Both the position numbers and the translations under genes were made by a program. 32,635 nt of DNA, from the NCBI RefSeq assembly GCF_014697375.1, contig NZ_JACJRS010000062.1, positions 1-32,635 of the forward strand, written 5' to 3'. The stretch comes from Phormidium sp. FACHB-1136 (GTDB lineage Bacteria > Cyanobacteriota > Cyanobacteriia > Phormidesmidales > Phormidesmidaceae). Below the pieces are notes generated by a model. That model made no database searches. It was not told the DNA's origin and saw only the letters and a program-made list of their open reading frames with translations. Shown one piece after another: positions 24,834 to 32,635 of this stretch. The first letter of the stretch is position 1. Every line of letters begins with the position of its first letter.

Positions 24834-25313
24834 ATGTCGGTACAGCCCCCACCGCCGCCCTCCATTAGTCCGGCTCAGATGACCCTCCTTCGCATTGCCG
24901 CCACCATGGCCTGGAGCGATGGGCATTTGGCCGATGAAGAAGTGGAGGTGATGTTGGATCAGTTTAGCCACCTCTTTGCCCAGGGCGAGGCCCATCGAGA
25001 ATCCCTGCGGGCCGAACTGCGGGATTACCTGATGCAAAATATTCCCCTCAACGAGTTGGTGCCCCGGATCACCGATCCCGCCGAAAAAGAATTGGTACTC
25101 ACCCTGGGGTATCAGGTGATCAATGCCAGTGCCCGCACCCCTGACGAGGCACGGGTAAACGCAGAGGAAGCCGACGCCTACCAACAGTTGATCACCCTCC
25201 TAGGGTTGCCCGCTGATACCGTGCAGCGCATTGAGCAAGACAATGCCGTTTCCGAGTCCGACAACCTGGTTGAGCAGTTAACAAGCACATTGCAGGACTT
25301 TTGGAGCGAATAG
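24834..25313 (+). CDS. TerB-like helical protein
   Basis: From ATG 24834, with GGAG 6 nt upstream, the product is 159 aa; a GTG at 24822 is also in frame. After a Pro-rich start (MSVQPPPPPSISPAQM), residues of about 15-110 form a helical TerB/DjlA-type domain with LLRIAATMAWSDGHLADEE, an acidic metal-binding-like signature, and a later helix RVNAEEADAYQQLITLLGL. TerB-domain proteins were named from tellurite resistance; in cyanobacteria their role is mostly unknown. The protein has no signal peptide. A lipoprotein gene follows 98 bp downstream. Confidence 0.8.
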   Translation: MSVQPPPPPSISPAQMTLLRIAATMAWSDGHLADEEVEVMLDQFSHLFAQGEAHRESLRAELRDYLMQNIPLNELVPRITDPAEKELVLTLGYQVINASARTPDEARVNAEEADAYQQLITLLGLPADTVQRIEQDNAVSESDNLVEQLTSTLQDFWSE

Positions 25314-25411
25314 GCGGCACGAGGAAAACCATCCAGGCGTCCTATGGAATTCGTAGGATTGCACGCTATAAGTTGATTCGGCCTCGCGCAATACTAAGGA
25401 GACTGAGCCGA

Positions 25412-25942
25412 GTGATCAAATTACGGATTGTTTTGATGGGAACGTTGCTACTGTTGGGAATGGGGATGGTGGCCTGCAATGGCGGATCTCAACCCCAAGG
25501 CGCAACGGAGCCCAGCCCAGACCCCGCCCCAGAAGCGATGGCCACCCCAGATCCCGCCACGCCTCCAGACGGATCCGCCGCACCCGATGCCACCCCCGTG
25601 CCCGGTTCCGCCGCTGTTCCACCGGAGGAACCCAACCAGGACAACCTAGAAATGACCTGTACCGGGTCGATCACCGTGAACGATATTGATTTTACGGTTT
25701 ACTTTACCCGTGAGGCCGGATTTTCGCGTATTGAGCTGAAGCGCCCTGCCACAGGGGAGGTGTTTGCCGAATCCTTCCTCAGCTATGACGGCAAAAATGC
25801 CCAGGGGCAAGCGATTTGGCGCGGTTCAGTGCAGGAGATGGCCAGCGTTACGTTAGTCCACCTTTCCCCCAATCCCGCCCAACTTGGTGATCAAGTGTCC
25901 GTCGGCTATGACGGCCAATGGGGCCGGGGCACCTGCCGCTAG
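25412..25942 (+). CDS. Secreted lipoprotein of unknown function
   Basis: I place the start at GTG 25412, which has AAGGAG 10 nt upstream and begins directly with a signal peptide (VIKLRIVLMGTLLLLGMGMVAC). A lipobox-like MVAC precedes Asn, so it should be lipidated and exported. The open frame extends upstream, but that part overlaps the TerB gene and has no signal. A Pro/Ala/Asp-rich linker (about residues 25-75) leads to a C-terminal domain of about 95 aa with two Cys (MTCTGS and GRGTCR) that may form a disulfide. No family recognised. Confidence 0.8.
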   Translation: MIKLRIVLMGTLLLLGMGMVACNGGSQPQGATEPSPDPAPEAMATPDPATPPDGSAAPDATPVPGSAAVPPEEPNQDNLEMTCTGSITVNDIDFTVYFTREAGFSRIELKRPATGEVFAESFLSYDGKNAQGQAIWRGSVQEMASVTLVHLSPNPAQLGDQVSVGYDGQWGRGTCR

Positions 25943-25995
25943 GGTCTCCCTCGGTGAGTGCCTGGTCATCCAATGCCTCGAACCGTCTAGCCCGC

Positions 25996-26970
25996 CTACA
26001 CACTCATCGCCAACATGCGCTGCATGGGGGTCAGGGCCGCTTGGCGCAAATCCTCCGGCAGGGTAATTTCGGGCTGGCGGTTTTTCATGGCTAGGTAGAG
26101 CTTTTCGAGGGTATTCAGCCGCATGTGGGGGCACTCATTACAGGCGCAGGAGGCCATGGGCGGGGCGGGGATGAACCGCTTGCCGGGGGCGTCCTTCTCC
26201 ATTTGGTGAATGATGCCCGGCTCCGTCACCACAATGAATTGCTGTTTGGGGCTGGCCTGGGCGTAGTTCAGCAGGGCGGTGGTGGAGCCAATGTAGTGGG
26301 CGTGGCGCAACACCGCCGATTCGCATTCGGGGTGGGCGATGATTTCAGCGTCAGGATACTCCATCTGCAACTGCACCAGTTTTTTTTCAGAGAAGGTTTC
26401 GTGCACCATGCAGCTTCCTGGCCACAGCACCAGGTCGCGCCCGGTCTGCTCCATCACATAGCGGCCTAGATTTTGGTCGGGGGCAAAGATAATTGGCTGG
26501 TCGGCGGGAATTTGCTGGACGATCTTCACGGCATTGGAGCTGGTGCAGATGATGTCGCTCATGGCCTTAATCTGGGCCGTACAGTTGATATAGGAAATTA
26601 CCAAATGCCCCGGATACTGAGCCTTGAAAGCGGCAAAGGCATCCGGTGGGCAACTGTCCGCCAACGAGCATCCGGCCTCCAGATCCGGCAGCAGCACTTG
26701 TTTGGTGGGGTTCAGAATTTTGGCAGTTTCCGCCATAAAGTGAACTCCAGCAAACACGATCACATCGGCATTGGTCTCGGCGGCTTGTCGCGATAACCCC
26801 AGAGAATCGCCAATATAGTCCGCCACATCTTGAATATCCGGATTTTGGTAGTAATGGGCCAGAATAACGGCATTTAGCTCTTTTTTAAGATCCTCAATGG
26901 CCTCAAACAGGTCTAAACGCCCAGGCAAAACAGCGGGAGAGGGAGAAAGAGTAGTAAACACAGGGGCCAA
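25996..26970 (-). CDS. nadA: Quinolinate synthase A
   Basis: The 324-aa product is the 4Fe-4S enzyme that condenses iminoaspartate with dihydroxyacetone phosphate to quinolinate in NAD synthesis. Diagnostic segments are [23 protein letters not shown], the three cluster cysteines in [21 protein letters not shown] and NECPHMRLN, and [10 protein letters not shown]. The start is uncertain: TTG at 26970 or GTG at 26961, both upstream of the conserved domain; neither has a clear SD. It converges with the lipoprotein gene (53 bp between stops). Confidence 0.97.
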   Translation of the reverse strand: MAPVFTTLSPSPAVLPGRLDLFEAIEDLKKELNAVILAHYYQNPDIQDVADYIGDSLGLSRQAAETNADVIVFAGVHFMAETAKILNPTKQVLLPDLEAGCSLADSCPPDAFAAFKAQYPGHLVISYINCTAQIKAMSDIICTSSNAVKIVQQIPADQPIIFAPDQNLGRYVMEQTGRDLVLWPGSCMVHETFSEKKLVQLQMEYPDAEIIAHPECESAVLRHAHYIGSTTALLNYAQASPKQQFIVVTEPGIIHQMEKDAPGKRFIPAPPMASCACNECPHMRLNTLEKLYLAMKNRQPEITLPEDLRQAALTPMQRMLAMSV

Positions 26971-27042
26971 CTTTTAGCTAGAACGACAGGATAGGCTACC
27001 CCCTATTATAGTTCATTTCACCAAAAGTCAACGTCCCCTGCC

Positions 27043-28005
27043 CTAGGCCGCAGAGGTGTTTTGATGACGGGCCTGATCCTGACCGAGGGCAACAATACTC
27101 ACCACCACCAGCACCATGCCGATGATCTGCCGTCCCTGGAGGCTTTCCTGCAACAACAGCCAAGCCAGGATCACGGTCAAGACAGGGTTGCTTACCGCCA
27201 CGATGGACATGGATGCCGCCTGCACCAAATGGATACCGATGTTGTAGCAAAGCTGCCCCAGCAGGGTTAGCACCGCTGCCACCGCCCCCAGTCCCCACAG
27301 CACCGCCCATCGTTCTGGGGGCACTTCGATCTGGATAAAAGCCAGACTGATCGTAGACCAGATGGCCATCACCGCAAAATTAATTAGGGTGAAGGGGACA
27401 GGGTGAATGTGGCGAAAACAAATCTGCGCCTGCACCCCCTGGAGGGAATAGGCGACGCTAGCCCCCAACGCGGCTCCTACCCCCAGACCCGTGGCCCCCA
27501 CAGCCCCCCCCGCAAAGCTGGGTACCACCAGCAAACTTCCCAGCATCACCCCCACCGTTATTACCAGCCGTAGCCGACTGGGCCGACGGCCAAACACCAG
27601 CCAGGTTAATAGGCCCGTAATCACCGGATGCATGAAAAATAGCACCGTGGCCACCCCGGCGGGAATGCTGGCAATGGCCACAAACAACAGTGCCATCGCC
27701 AAGTACAAAAAACTACTGCTAATGATCGACAGCCGCAGCGTTGGGCGCAGTTCTGGCTGAAGCAGTTGCTTGAGGGCTTGGGTCGTCGTGGGATACAGCC
27801 GATAGGACAGCACAATCACCGCTGGCAGAATCAGGATGGACCGCAGGTGCAGCATCAGCAGGGAATTGGATAAACTCGGTGGCAAAAAGCCGCCCCAATC
27901 AAACCAGCCCAGGATAGAACTTTCTGAAAACACCACCCGCAGCAGCACATTTTGCATCGCCAGTCCTAGCGACCCCACCACCACAATCAAAAATCCCCGC
28001 ACCAC
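27043..28005 (-). CDS. DMT-superfamily (EamA) membrane transporter
   Basis: The 320-aa product is hydrophobic with about ten membrane segments in two EamA repeats. Conserved pieces include LFVAIASIPAGVATVLFFMHPVITGLLTWLVFGRRPSRL in the first repeat and SMSIVAVSNPVLTVILAWLLLQESLQGRQIIGMVLV in the second. These carriers export metabolites or amino acids; the substrate cannot be told. GAGGAG just upstream supports a GTG start at 28005 or the adjacent in-frame GTG at 28002. It stands alone, followed by nadA in the same direction. Confidence 0.9.
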   Translation of the reverse strand: MVRGFLIVVVGSLGLAMQNVLLRVVFSESSILGWFDWGGFLPPSLSNSLLMLHLRSILILPAVIVLSYRLYPTTTQALKQLLQPELRPTLRLSIISSSFLYLAMALLFVAIASIPAGVATVLFFMHPVITGLLTWLVFGRRPSRLRLVITVGVMLGSLLVVPSFAGGAVGATGLGVGAALGASVAYSLQGVQAQICFRHIHPVPFTLINFAVMAIWSTISLAFIQIEVPPERWAVLWGLGAVAAVLTLLGQLCYNIGIHLVQAASMSIVAVSNPVLTVILAWLLLQESLQGRQIIGMVLVVVSIVALGQDQARHQNTSAA

Positions 28006-28363
28006 CCACTCCTCAATTCAAACGCCCTAGGGCATGGATCATCCCCTTAGCAGAGCATAGATCTTCCTACCCCGTCTTCCCACCTTAGGGAGATGCCAAC
28101 TATCGGATTCACCTCGCCAGACTCACCCAACAAATGCCGTATTACCCCTAGCACTTGCCCATGGAACAGCGCCCCATCCCCCTTGGTGAAATGCGGCTTA
28201 CAATCAGATCGGGGAAGCTGGTTGACTGACAAGACTGATCCGTCAAATCCGAACCAGAACCCCCCGATTCCCAGGCCGACAAACCGTAGGGGCGAGGTCG
28301 ATGACACTCATCTGCCCCCGATGACCAGTAAAGTGTCACCGTCCATCGGGTCTGGATATCAAA
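28006..28363. other. Intergenic region, nothing identified
   Basis: This 358-bp stretch between the DMT transporter gene and tRNA-Cys contains only short open frames without recognisable content. I see no repeat or strong hairpin. The promoter of the transporter gene should lie in its left part. Confidence 0.6.
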
Positions 28364-28434
<71 letters not shown>

Positions 28435-28503
28435 GCCTTCGGTGTATTAGTATAGCAAAGGACGGCTCGCAGTTTTGTATCCGACAATAAATCTGAGGAT
28501 GGG

Positions 28504-30048
28504 CTACCCCCCCAGGATAAACAGCCCCAGCATGGTGGCGCTATTCCAAAGGCTGTGGAGCACCATGGGGGAGAGCAGGTTGCGGGAACGGCTGTAGACG
28601 CCGCCTAGAATGCAGCCTAGTAGGGTGAGGGGCAGCACCTCCGAAAGGCTGAGGTGGGCGGCGGCGAAGATGAGGCCACTCAGGCCCACAGCCCAGCTCA
28701 CGGTCATATACTTAGTTAACGAGGGCAGCAGAAATCCGCGAAACAGGGTTTCTTCAAATAGCGGGGCGGCAATGGCGGCGGTGGCAAAAAAGACGATCAG
28801 GGCAACGGGATCCTGTTCTTCCAACACCGTTTGCAGTAGGGGATTACTCCCTCCCTGGCCTTGCCAAATCTGCTGATTCAGCAGGGCCACCATCAACATC
28901 AGCGGTAGGGCCACCAGATAGCCGCCCATGCCCCAAAGAATGCCAGATAGGGAAAACCTGATCCGGAACAGTCCCGCTGGAAGAGGACGATAGGGCCGCA
29001 CCGAAAGCCACAGAACTCCCAAGCCTCCGGCGGCCATTAGCAGGTAGTAGGTGAGGGAAAACAGCGCCCGTCCGCGACTGCTGAGGGCGGCACCGCTGAG
29101 GCCCAGACCCCCGAGGATCAAGGGCAGCAGAATTTGCCCGACAAAGAAGAAACCCACAATCAGCACTTGCCAGATCGTTTCACCGTCCCAAGGAATTGAC
29201 CATTCGGGGCTGGCGGGGCGACGCAGCAGGGAGCGATCCCCCTTGAGGAACCATTGGATACTGAGTCCTAGGAGGATACCAACGCCCAGGATAGTTCCCA
29301 GAACGGGTAACGTCCCCACTAGGGCTAACTTCACCAGTTGGTCTTGGGCGGTGGTTTGCTCTTGGTCAAGCAGTTGTTGACGGTCGCCCTCCCGATTTTC
29401 GACCCGATAGAGTTGTTCCAAGGCGCGGGTCTCAAACCAGCCATTTAGGGATTGCCGCAGCCATGCTTCATCTTCGGGCAGGGCGGTTTCCGCTTGCCAC
29501 AGGCGGGTGAGGGTATCAGCAGTGCGGACTCGGTTGGCGGGGGCGGTGTCGCTAGTTTGGACTTGCTTCCAGCGGTCTAGGGCGGCGGGGAGATTATCCT
29601 GGGCGGCGTCCATCAAACCTAGGCGCAAATCCAGTTCTGATATCAAGGTTTGCTGTTGGGCCAGGGCGGTTTGTTGGCGGCGGGGCAGGGGTTTGCCGTC
29701 GTTGGCCGATTCCCCTAGGTTGGCCGGAAGGGGTGGAGCCGCCTGAGCTAGGGTGGTGGCTTCTTCGCGAACGGATTCGTACTGCTTTTGGGCGGTGGCG
29801 ATGGGGTCTTCTCCCAGCAACCCTTGGCGCAGCAAAGGCCACTGGTCGGGGGGCAATCCAGCCCCATCCCAGGCGCTACTTTCTAGCAGTAAGTCCGTTT
29901 GGTAAAGCTGAAGCTGACTGGCCACCTGGGGCTCGGTCAGGCTATTAAACAGCGATTGTGCCAGCACCAGAGACACCAGGGCCGTAACAACAATCAGGGC
30001 CAAACGCTTGAGGGAAAGGCCCGAAGCCGTGGGGTCAGAGGTCGCCAT
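28504..30048 (-). CDS. CPBP-family intramembrane metalloprotease with long N-terminal region
   Basis: The 514-aa membrane protein ends in a CPBP (CAAX protease and bacteriocin-processing) domain. The motifs are EETLFRGFLLPSL (EExxxR), FAAAHLS with His, and VLHSLWN (HxxxN), the glutamate/histidine site of these intramembrane proteases. One N-terminal membrane helix (LALIVVTALVSLVLAQSLF) precedes about 200 residues of mostly soluble, Gln/Ala-rich helical sequence, then a TM helix and the 8-TM-like protease region. Cyanobacteria carry several such proteins; substrates are unknown. Confidence 0.9.
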   Translation of the reverse strand: MATSDPTASGLSLKRLALIVVTALVSLVLAQSLFNSLTEPQVASQLQLYQTDLLLESSAWDGAGLPPDQWPLLRQGLLGEDPIATAQKQYESVREEATTLAQAAPPLPANLGESANDGKPLPRRQQTALAQQQTLISELDLRLGLMDAAQDNLPAALDRWKQVQTSDTAPANRVRTADTLTRLWQAETALPEDEAWLRQSLNGWFETRALEQLYRVENREGDRQQLLDQEQTTAQDQLVKLALVGTLPVLGTILGVGILLGLSIQWFLKGDRSLLRRPASPEWSIPWDGETIWQVLIVGFFFVGQILLPLILGGLGLSGAALSSRGRALFSLTYYLLMAAGGLGVLWLSVRPYRPLPAGLFRIRFSLSGILWGMGGYLVALPLMLMVALLNQQIWQGQGGSNPLLQTVLEEQDPVALIVFFATAAIAAPLFEETLFRGFLLPSLTKYMTVSWAVGLSGLIFAAAHLSLSEVLPLTLLGCILGGVYSRSRNLLSPMVLHSLWNSATMLGLFILGG

Positions 30049-30205
30049 GTCATCAGGAATGGGTATAAATTTGGATCGGTTGAGTCACGTCGGTTGAATG
30101 ACGCGATGGTAGAGATCAGCCCGCCCTTATGTGTTGATCTGAGCGTTGCTGGGCTGCTGCAATTGGTGAGATATTCCTGAACTTAGTCTGCCCCTCACCC
30201 TAAAT

Positions 30206-30274
30206 CCCTCTCCCAAGTTGGGAGAGGGACTTTGAAGGCCGCTTCCGGCCCCCCTCTCCCCCCTGGGAGAGGGG
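30206..30274. repeat. Two GC-rich inverted repeats between the CPBP and hemL genes
   Basis: CCCTCTCCCAA-G-TTGGGAGAGGG (30206-30228) and CCCCTCTCCC/GGGAGAGGGG (30251-30260 and 30265-30274) are hairpins of a dispersed intergenic repeat type seen in many cyanobacteria (CCCTCACCCTAAATCCCTCTCC...). They lie downstream of hemL and could also help end its transcript. The remaining bases of the 327-bp gap hold no gene. Confidence 0.75.
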
Positions 30275-30375
30275 CTGGGGGGGAGGGCAAGCTAAGCATA
30301 GGAGCCATTCGCGACCTTATCGCACCTAACTTGCCCCGATCCTCAGAGGCCGCGCCTAAGCAGGGAGGTTACACC

Positions 30376-31677
30376 CTACAGAATCGCGAACACCTCACGG
30401 GCGGCGGCGAGGGTGGCGTCGATATCGGCATCGGTGTGGGCCAGGGAGGTGAATCCGGCCTCGAACTGGGAGGGGGCGAGGTACACGCCGCGCTCTAGCA
30501 TGGCCCGGTGGAAGCGGCTGAACTTATCCAGGTCGGACAGTTTGGCCTCTTCGTAGCGGGTGATGGGGCCGGGGTGGAAGAACATGCCGAACATGGCGCT
30601 GATGTGACCGCCGCAAACTTCGTGACCCGCTTCACGGGCGGCTTGCAGCAGACCTTCGCTGAGCTTGGTCGTCAGCCGTTCCAGTTCCTCGTAGGTGCCG
30701 GGGCGCTGGAGCAGTTCCAGGGTTTTGATGCCTGCGGTCATGGCTAGGGGGTTGCCGGAGAGGGTGCCCGCCTGATACACCGGGCCAGCGGGGGCCACCA
30801 TTTCCATAATTTCGCGCCGACCGCCGTAGGCCCCTACGGGCAGACCGCCGCCGATCACCTTGCCCATGGTGGTGAGGTCGGGGGTGACGTTGAACTTGGC
30901 CTGGGCACCGCCGTAGGCAATCCGGAACCCGGTCATCACTTCGTCAAACACCAGCAGGGCGTCGTTTTCACGGGTGAGGTCGCGCAGCCCCTCCAGGAAT
31001 CCGGCATCGGGAGTAATAAAGCCCGCATTGCCGACCACGGGTTCCAAAATTACCCCGGCAATTGCGCCCGGATTTTGGGCAAACAGGGCTTTCACCGCCT
31101 CCAGGTCGTTGTAGGGGGCGGTGAGGGTGTCGCTGGTGGCCGCCTTGGGCACCCCAGGGGAATCGGGCAGACCGAGGGTGGCCACCCCAGACCCGGCCTG
31201 CACCAGGAACATATCAGCGTGGCCGTGGTAGCAGCCGGAGAACTTAATCACCTTGTCGCGTTTGGTGTAGGCCCGCATCAGCCGCAGCACCGCCATACAG
31301 GCTTCGGTACCGGAGTTCACAAAGCGCACCATTTCCACGCTGGGCACGGCCTGGATCACCATTTCCGCCAGCACGTTTTCCAGATAGCAGGGTGCGCCGA
31401 AGCTAGTGCCCTTCTCCAGCGCCGCCGCCAGGGCCGAGAGCACTTCGGGGTGGGCATGGCCGCAGATGGCAGGCCCCCAGGTGCCCACGTAATCGATATA
31501 TTGGTTGCCGTCCACATCCCAGATGTACGCCCCCTTGACCCGGTCGAAGACAATGGGCTGACCCCCCACCGACTTAAAGGCCCGCACCGGAGAGCTAACC
31601 CCCCCCGGCATCAGATTTTGGGCGGCGGTAAAAATCTCTTGGGATTTCGATGTTTTTAATGGGGCTGTACTGACCAA
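30376..31677 (-). CDS. hemL: Glutamate-1-semialdehyde 2,1-aminomutase
   Basis: The 433-aa enzyme converts glutamate-1-semialdehyde to 5-aminolevulinate, the first committed precursor of heme and chlorophyll. The PLP lysine is Lys273 in [18 protein letters not shown], the position known from the Synechococcus enzyme. Also seen are [19 protein letters not shown] (phosphate binding), YHGHAD, and [12 protein letters not shown] with the Asp that holds the pyridine nitrogen. Length is normal. It stands alone, with a 10-bp imperfect inverted repeat 34-59 bp upstream of the ATG. Confidence 0.98.
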   Translation of the reverse strand: MVSTAPLKTSKSQEIFTAAQNLMPGGVSSPVRAFKSVGGQPIVFDRVKGAYIWDVDGNQYIDYVGTWGPAICGHAHPEVLSALAAALEKGTSFGAPCYLENVLAEMVIQAVPSVEMVRFVNSGTEACMAVLRLMRAYTKRDKVIKFSGCYHGHADMFLVQAGSGVATLGLPDSPGVPKAATSDTLTAPYNDLEAVKALFAQNPGAIAGVILEPVVGNAGFITPDAGFLEGLRDLTRENDALLVFDEVMTGFRIAYGGAQAKFNVTPDLTTMGKVIGGGLPVGAYGGRREIMEMVAPAGPVYQAGTLSGNPLAMTAGIKTLELLQRPGTYEELERLTTKLSEGLLQAAREAGHEVCGGHISAMFGMFFHPGPITRYEEAKLSDLDKFSRFHRAMLERGVYLAPSQFEAGFTSLAHTDADIDATLAAAREVFAIL

Positions 31678-31710
31678 AGCACTTTCCTCGCAGATACCTA
31701 AAACTTAAGA

Positions 31711-31736
31711 ATCCAGGCAGCACAGACTACCTGGAT
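31711..31736. promoter_or_regulatory. Inverted repeat upstream of hemL
   Basis: ATCCAGGCAG-CACAGA-CTACCTGGAT pairs in 9 of 10 positions. Its place in the hemL 5' region suggests an operator or UTR hairpin. The remaining part of 31678-31922 has no recognisable gene. Confidence 0.4.
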
Positions 31737-31922
31737 TTGGCTCTGATCATTATCCTATCGATTGGCCGAAGTAGGCCCGAAGATGTTAACGAATGTTGCG
31801 TTGGCAGAACATTCCGGCCATGGCGGGATGGGTTCACCGCTCGCTAGGTCGGTTAGATAGGGCGACGGCTAGGGTCGGCCTCCACGATAGCGCCCATTTT
31901 AAAGATGCCCGTTTCCTCACAA

Positions 31923-32466
31923 TCAACGGAGAAACGTGGGGACAGCCCAGAGAAGGGTGAGGGCTCGGCCCGTCATTAATCCAGCGAGGGCCAGCCAGAG
32001 GAGGTGAGGACTACCGACCTGTTGGGACAGGATGGCCAGGGGGAAAAATCCGACTCCGGCGGCGAGGAGGGTGGCGTTGCGGAGCACTTTGCCAGCGGTG
32101 AGCCCGAGGAAATAGCCGTCTAGCATATAGGCGATGGCTCCTAGGCCCAAAATGGGAAGCAACCAGCCGACGTAGGTTTCCATCGTGGCAATGACGGTAT
32201 CGTGGCTGGTGAGGAGGCCGAAAAGCGTCTGGGGAAATAGGTTAACGGCGAGGGCAAAGGTGAGCCCTAACCCGACGCTAGTGCTGCCACCCACCCAGAG
32301 TAAGCGACGCAATTCGGCCCCGTTGCCACTGCCATAGTAGCGTCCGGCAAAGCTTTCGGTGGCAAAGGCAATGCCATCGATAAAGTAGGCGGAGAGCATC
32401 ACCACCTGGAGCAGCAGGGTATTGGCGGCGAGGGTTTGGGTGCCGAGGGCGGAACTGAGGTTGGTA
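31923..32466 (-). pseudogene. MATE-family efflux transporter, 3' fragment cut by an IS element
   Basis: About 180 codons are similar to the C-terminal part of DinF-like MATE transporters: TNLSSALGTQTLAANTLLLQVVMLSAYFIDGIAFATESFAGRYYG, then membrane helices such as GLTFALAVNLFPQTLFGLL and WLLPILGLGAIAYMLDGYFLG. Family similarity begins at the Thr codon 32463-32465, where the IS630-like sequence starts at a TA. The N-terminal two thirds of the gene are missing from this window, so the gene is interrupted. A downstream Met (32405) would give 160 aa, but that would hardly be a working transporter. Confidence 0.85.
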
Positions 32467-32635
32467 TTGCAGCCCGGAGACTGATTAGGACAGAATAGGG
32501 ATGTTGTTTCCGCCCCTGAACCCCGATGCCTGCCCCCTACAGTGTGGATTTAAGAGTAAAGGCCGTTGCCGCAGTTGACCGAGGTGAGCGCAAGAGCCAC
32601 GTCGCTCGTGTCTTGCAGATCAGTCGCAATACGTT
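32467..32635 (+). mobile_element. IS630-family insertion sequence, left end (partial)
   Basis: The element begins right after TA (32465-32466), the target dinucleotide that IS630/Tc1-type elements duplicate, and interrupts the MATE gene. Its left end reads TTGCAGCCCGGAGACTGATT, followed by the transposase gene. The right end lies beyond the window, so the terminal inverted repeat cannot be verified here. Confidence 0.75.
32526..32635 (+). CDS. IS630-family transposase, N-terminus (partial)
   Basis: From ATG 32526 the 36 visible residues read MPAPYSVDLRVKAVAAVDRG, then ERKSHVARVLQISRNT. This is the characteristic IS630 start: an SxDLRxKxVxAVxxG segment, then a helix-turn-helix ending in ISRNT. 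The frame runs off the right edge. Confidence 0.85.
   Translation, partial: MPAPYSVDLRVKAVAAVDRGERKSHVARVLQISRNT

Overview
The window is a piece of a cyanobacterial chromosome, probably from a filamentous, Leptolyngbya-like lineage (inferred; the sequence does not fix the genus). Pointers are the type I-D CRISPR system, a WYL regulator of the kind found beside cyanobacterial I-D loci, Uma2 (DUF820) genes, heptameric short tandem repeats, and a plant/cyanobacterial-type HemL.

Layout: (1) 1-134, the tail of an unknown gene. (2) 135-8470, a CRISPR array of 116 apparently identical 37-bp repeats and 115 spacers by my count, read leftward on the minus strand with its leader at 8471-8725. (3) 8726-22237, one long minus-strand cas operon. 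In transcription order it reads: a 62-aa protein, cas10d (with an internal cas11d start), csc2b, csc1b, cas3', a Uma2 remnant, a 115-aa protein, a PD-(D/E)XK-like protein, csc2a, csc1a, an 87-aa protein, cas6, cas4, cas1, cas2. (4) 22238-22622, a regulatory region. (5) 22623-24313, an intact Uma2 gene and the divergent WYL regulator. (6) 24314-32635, ordinary chromosomal genes: TerB-like protein, lipoprotein, nadA, DMT transporter, tRNA-Cys, CPBP protease, hemL, and a MATE gene cut by an IS630-type element.

Three things stand out. First, the operon encodes one Cas10d and one Cas3' but two different Csc2-Csc1 (Cas7-Cas5) pairs. The divergent pair lies with cas10d and cas3' in a block bounded by direct copies of the Uma2 3' end, which suggests a cassette was inserted or swapped in. 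Second, two degenerate copies of the array's own repeat lie upstream of the operon at 22409-22507, outside any array. The guide-like sequence between them matches a site about 85 bp away in the presumed cas promoter (14 of the first 17 bases), directly after a GTT that fits the I-D PAM; two of the three mismatches fall at guide positions 6 and 12. This is what a crRNA-like RNA that makes Cascade repress its own operon would look like. Third, several spacers are near-duplicates that share their PAM-proximal end, showing repeated sampling of related invaders.

Inferred working model: Cas6 processes the long array transcript. Cas10d, Cas11d, one or both Csc2/Csc1 pairs and the crRNA form the effector; Cas3' and the HD domain of Cas10d degrade DNA; Cas4-Cas1-Cas2 add spacers. 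The WYL protein and the crRNA-like RNA control expression.
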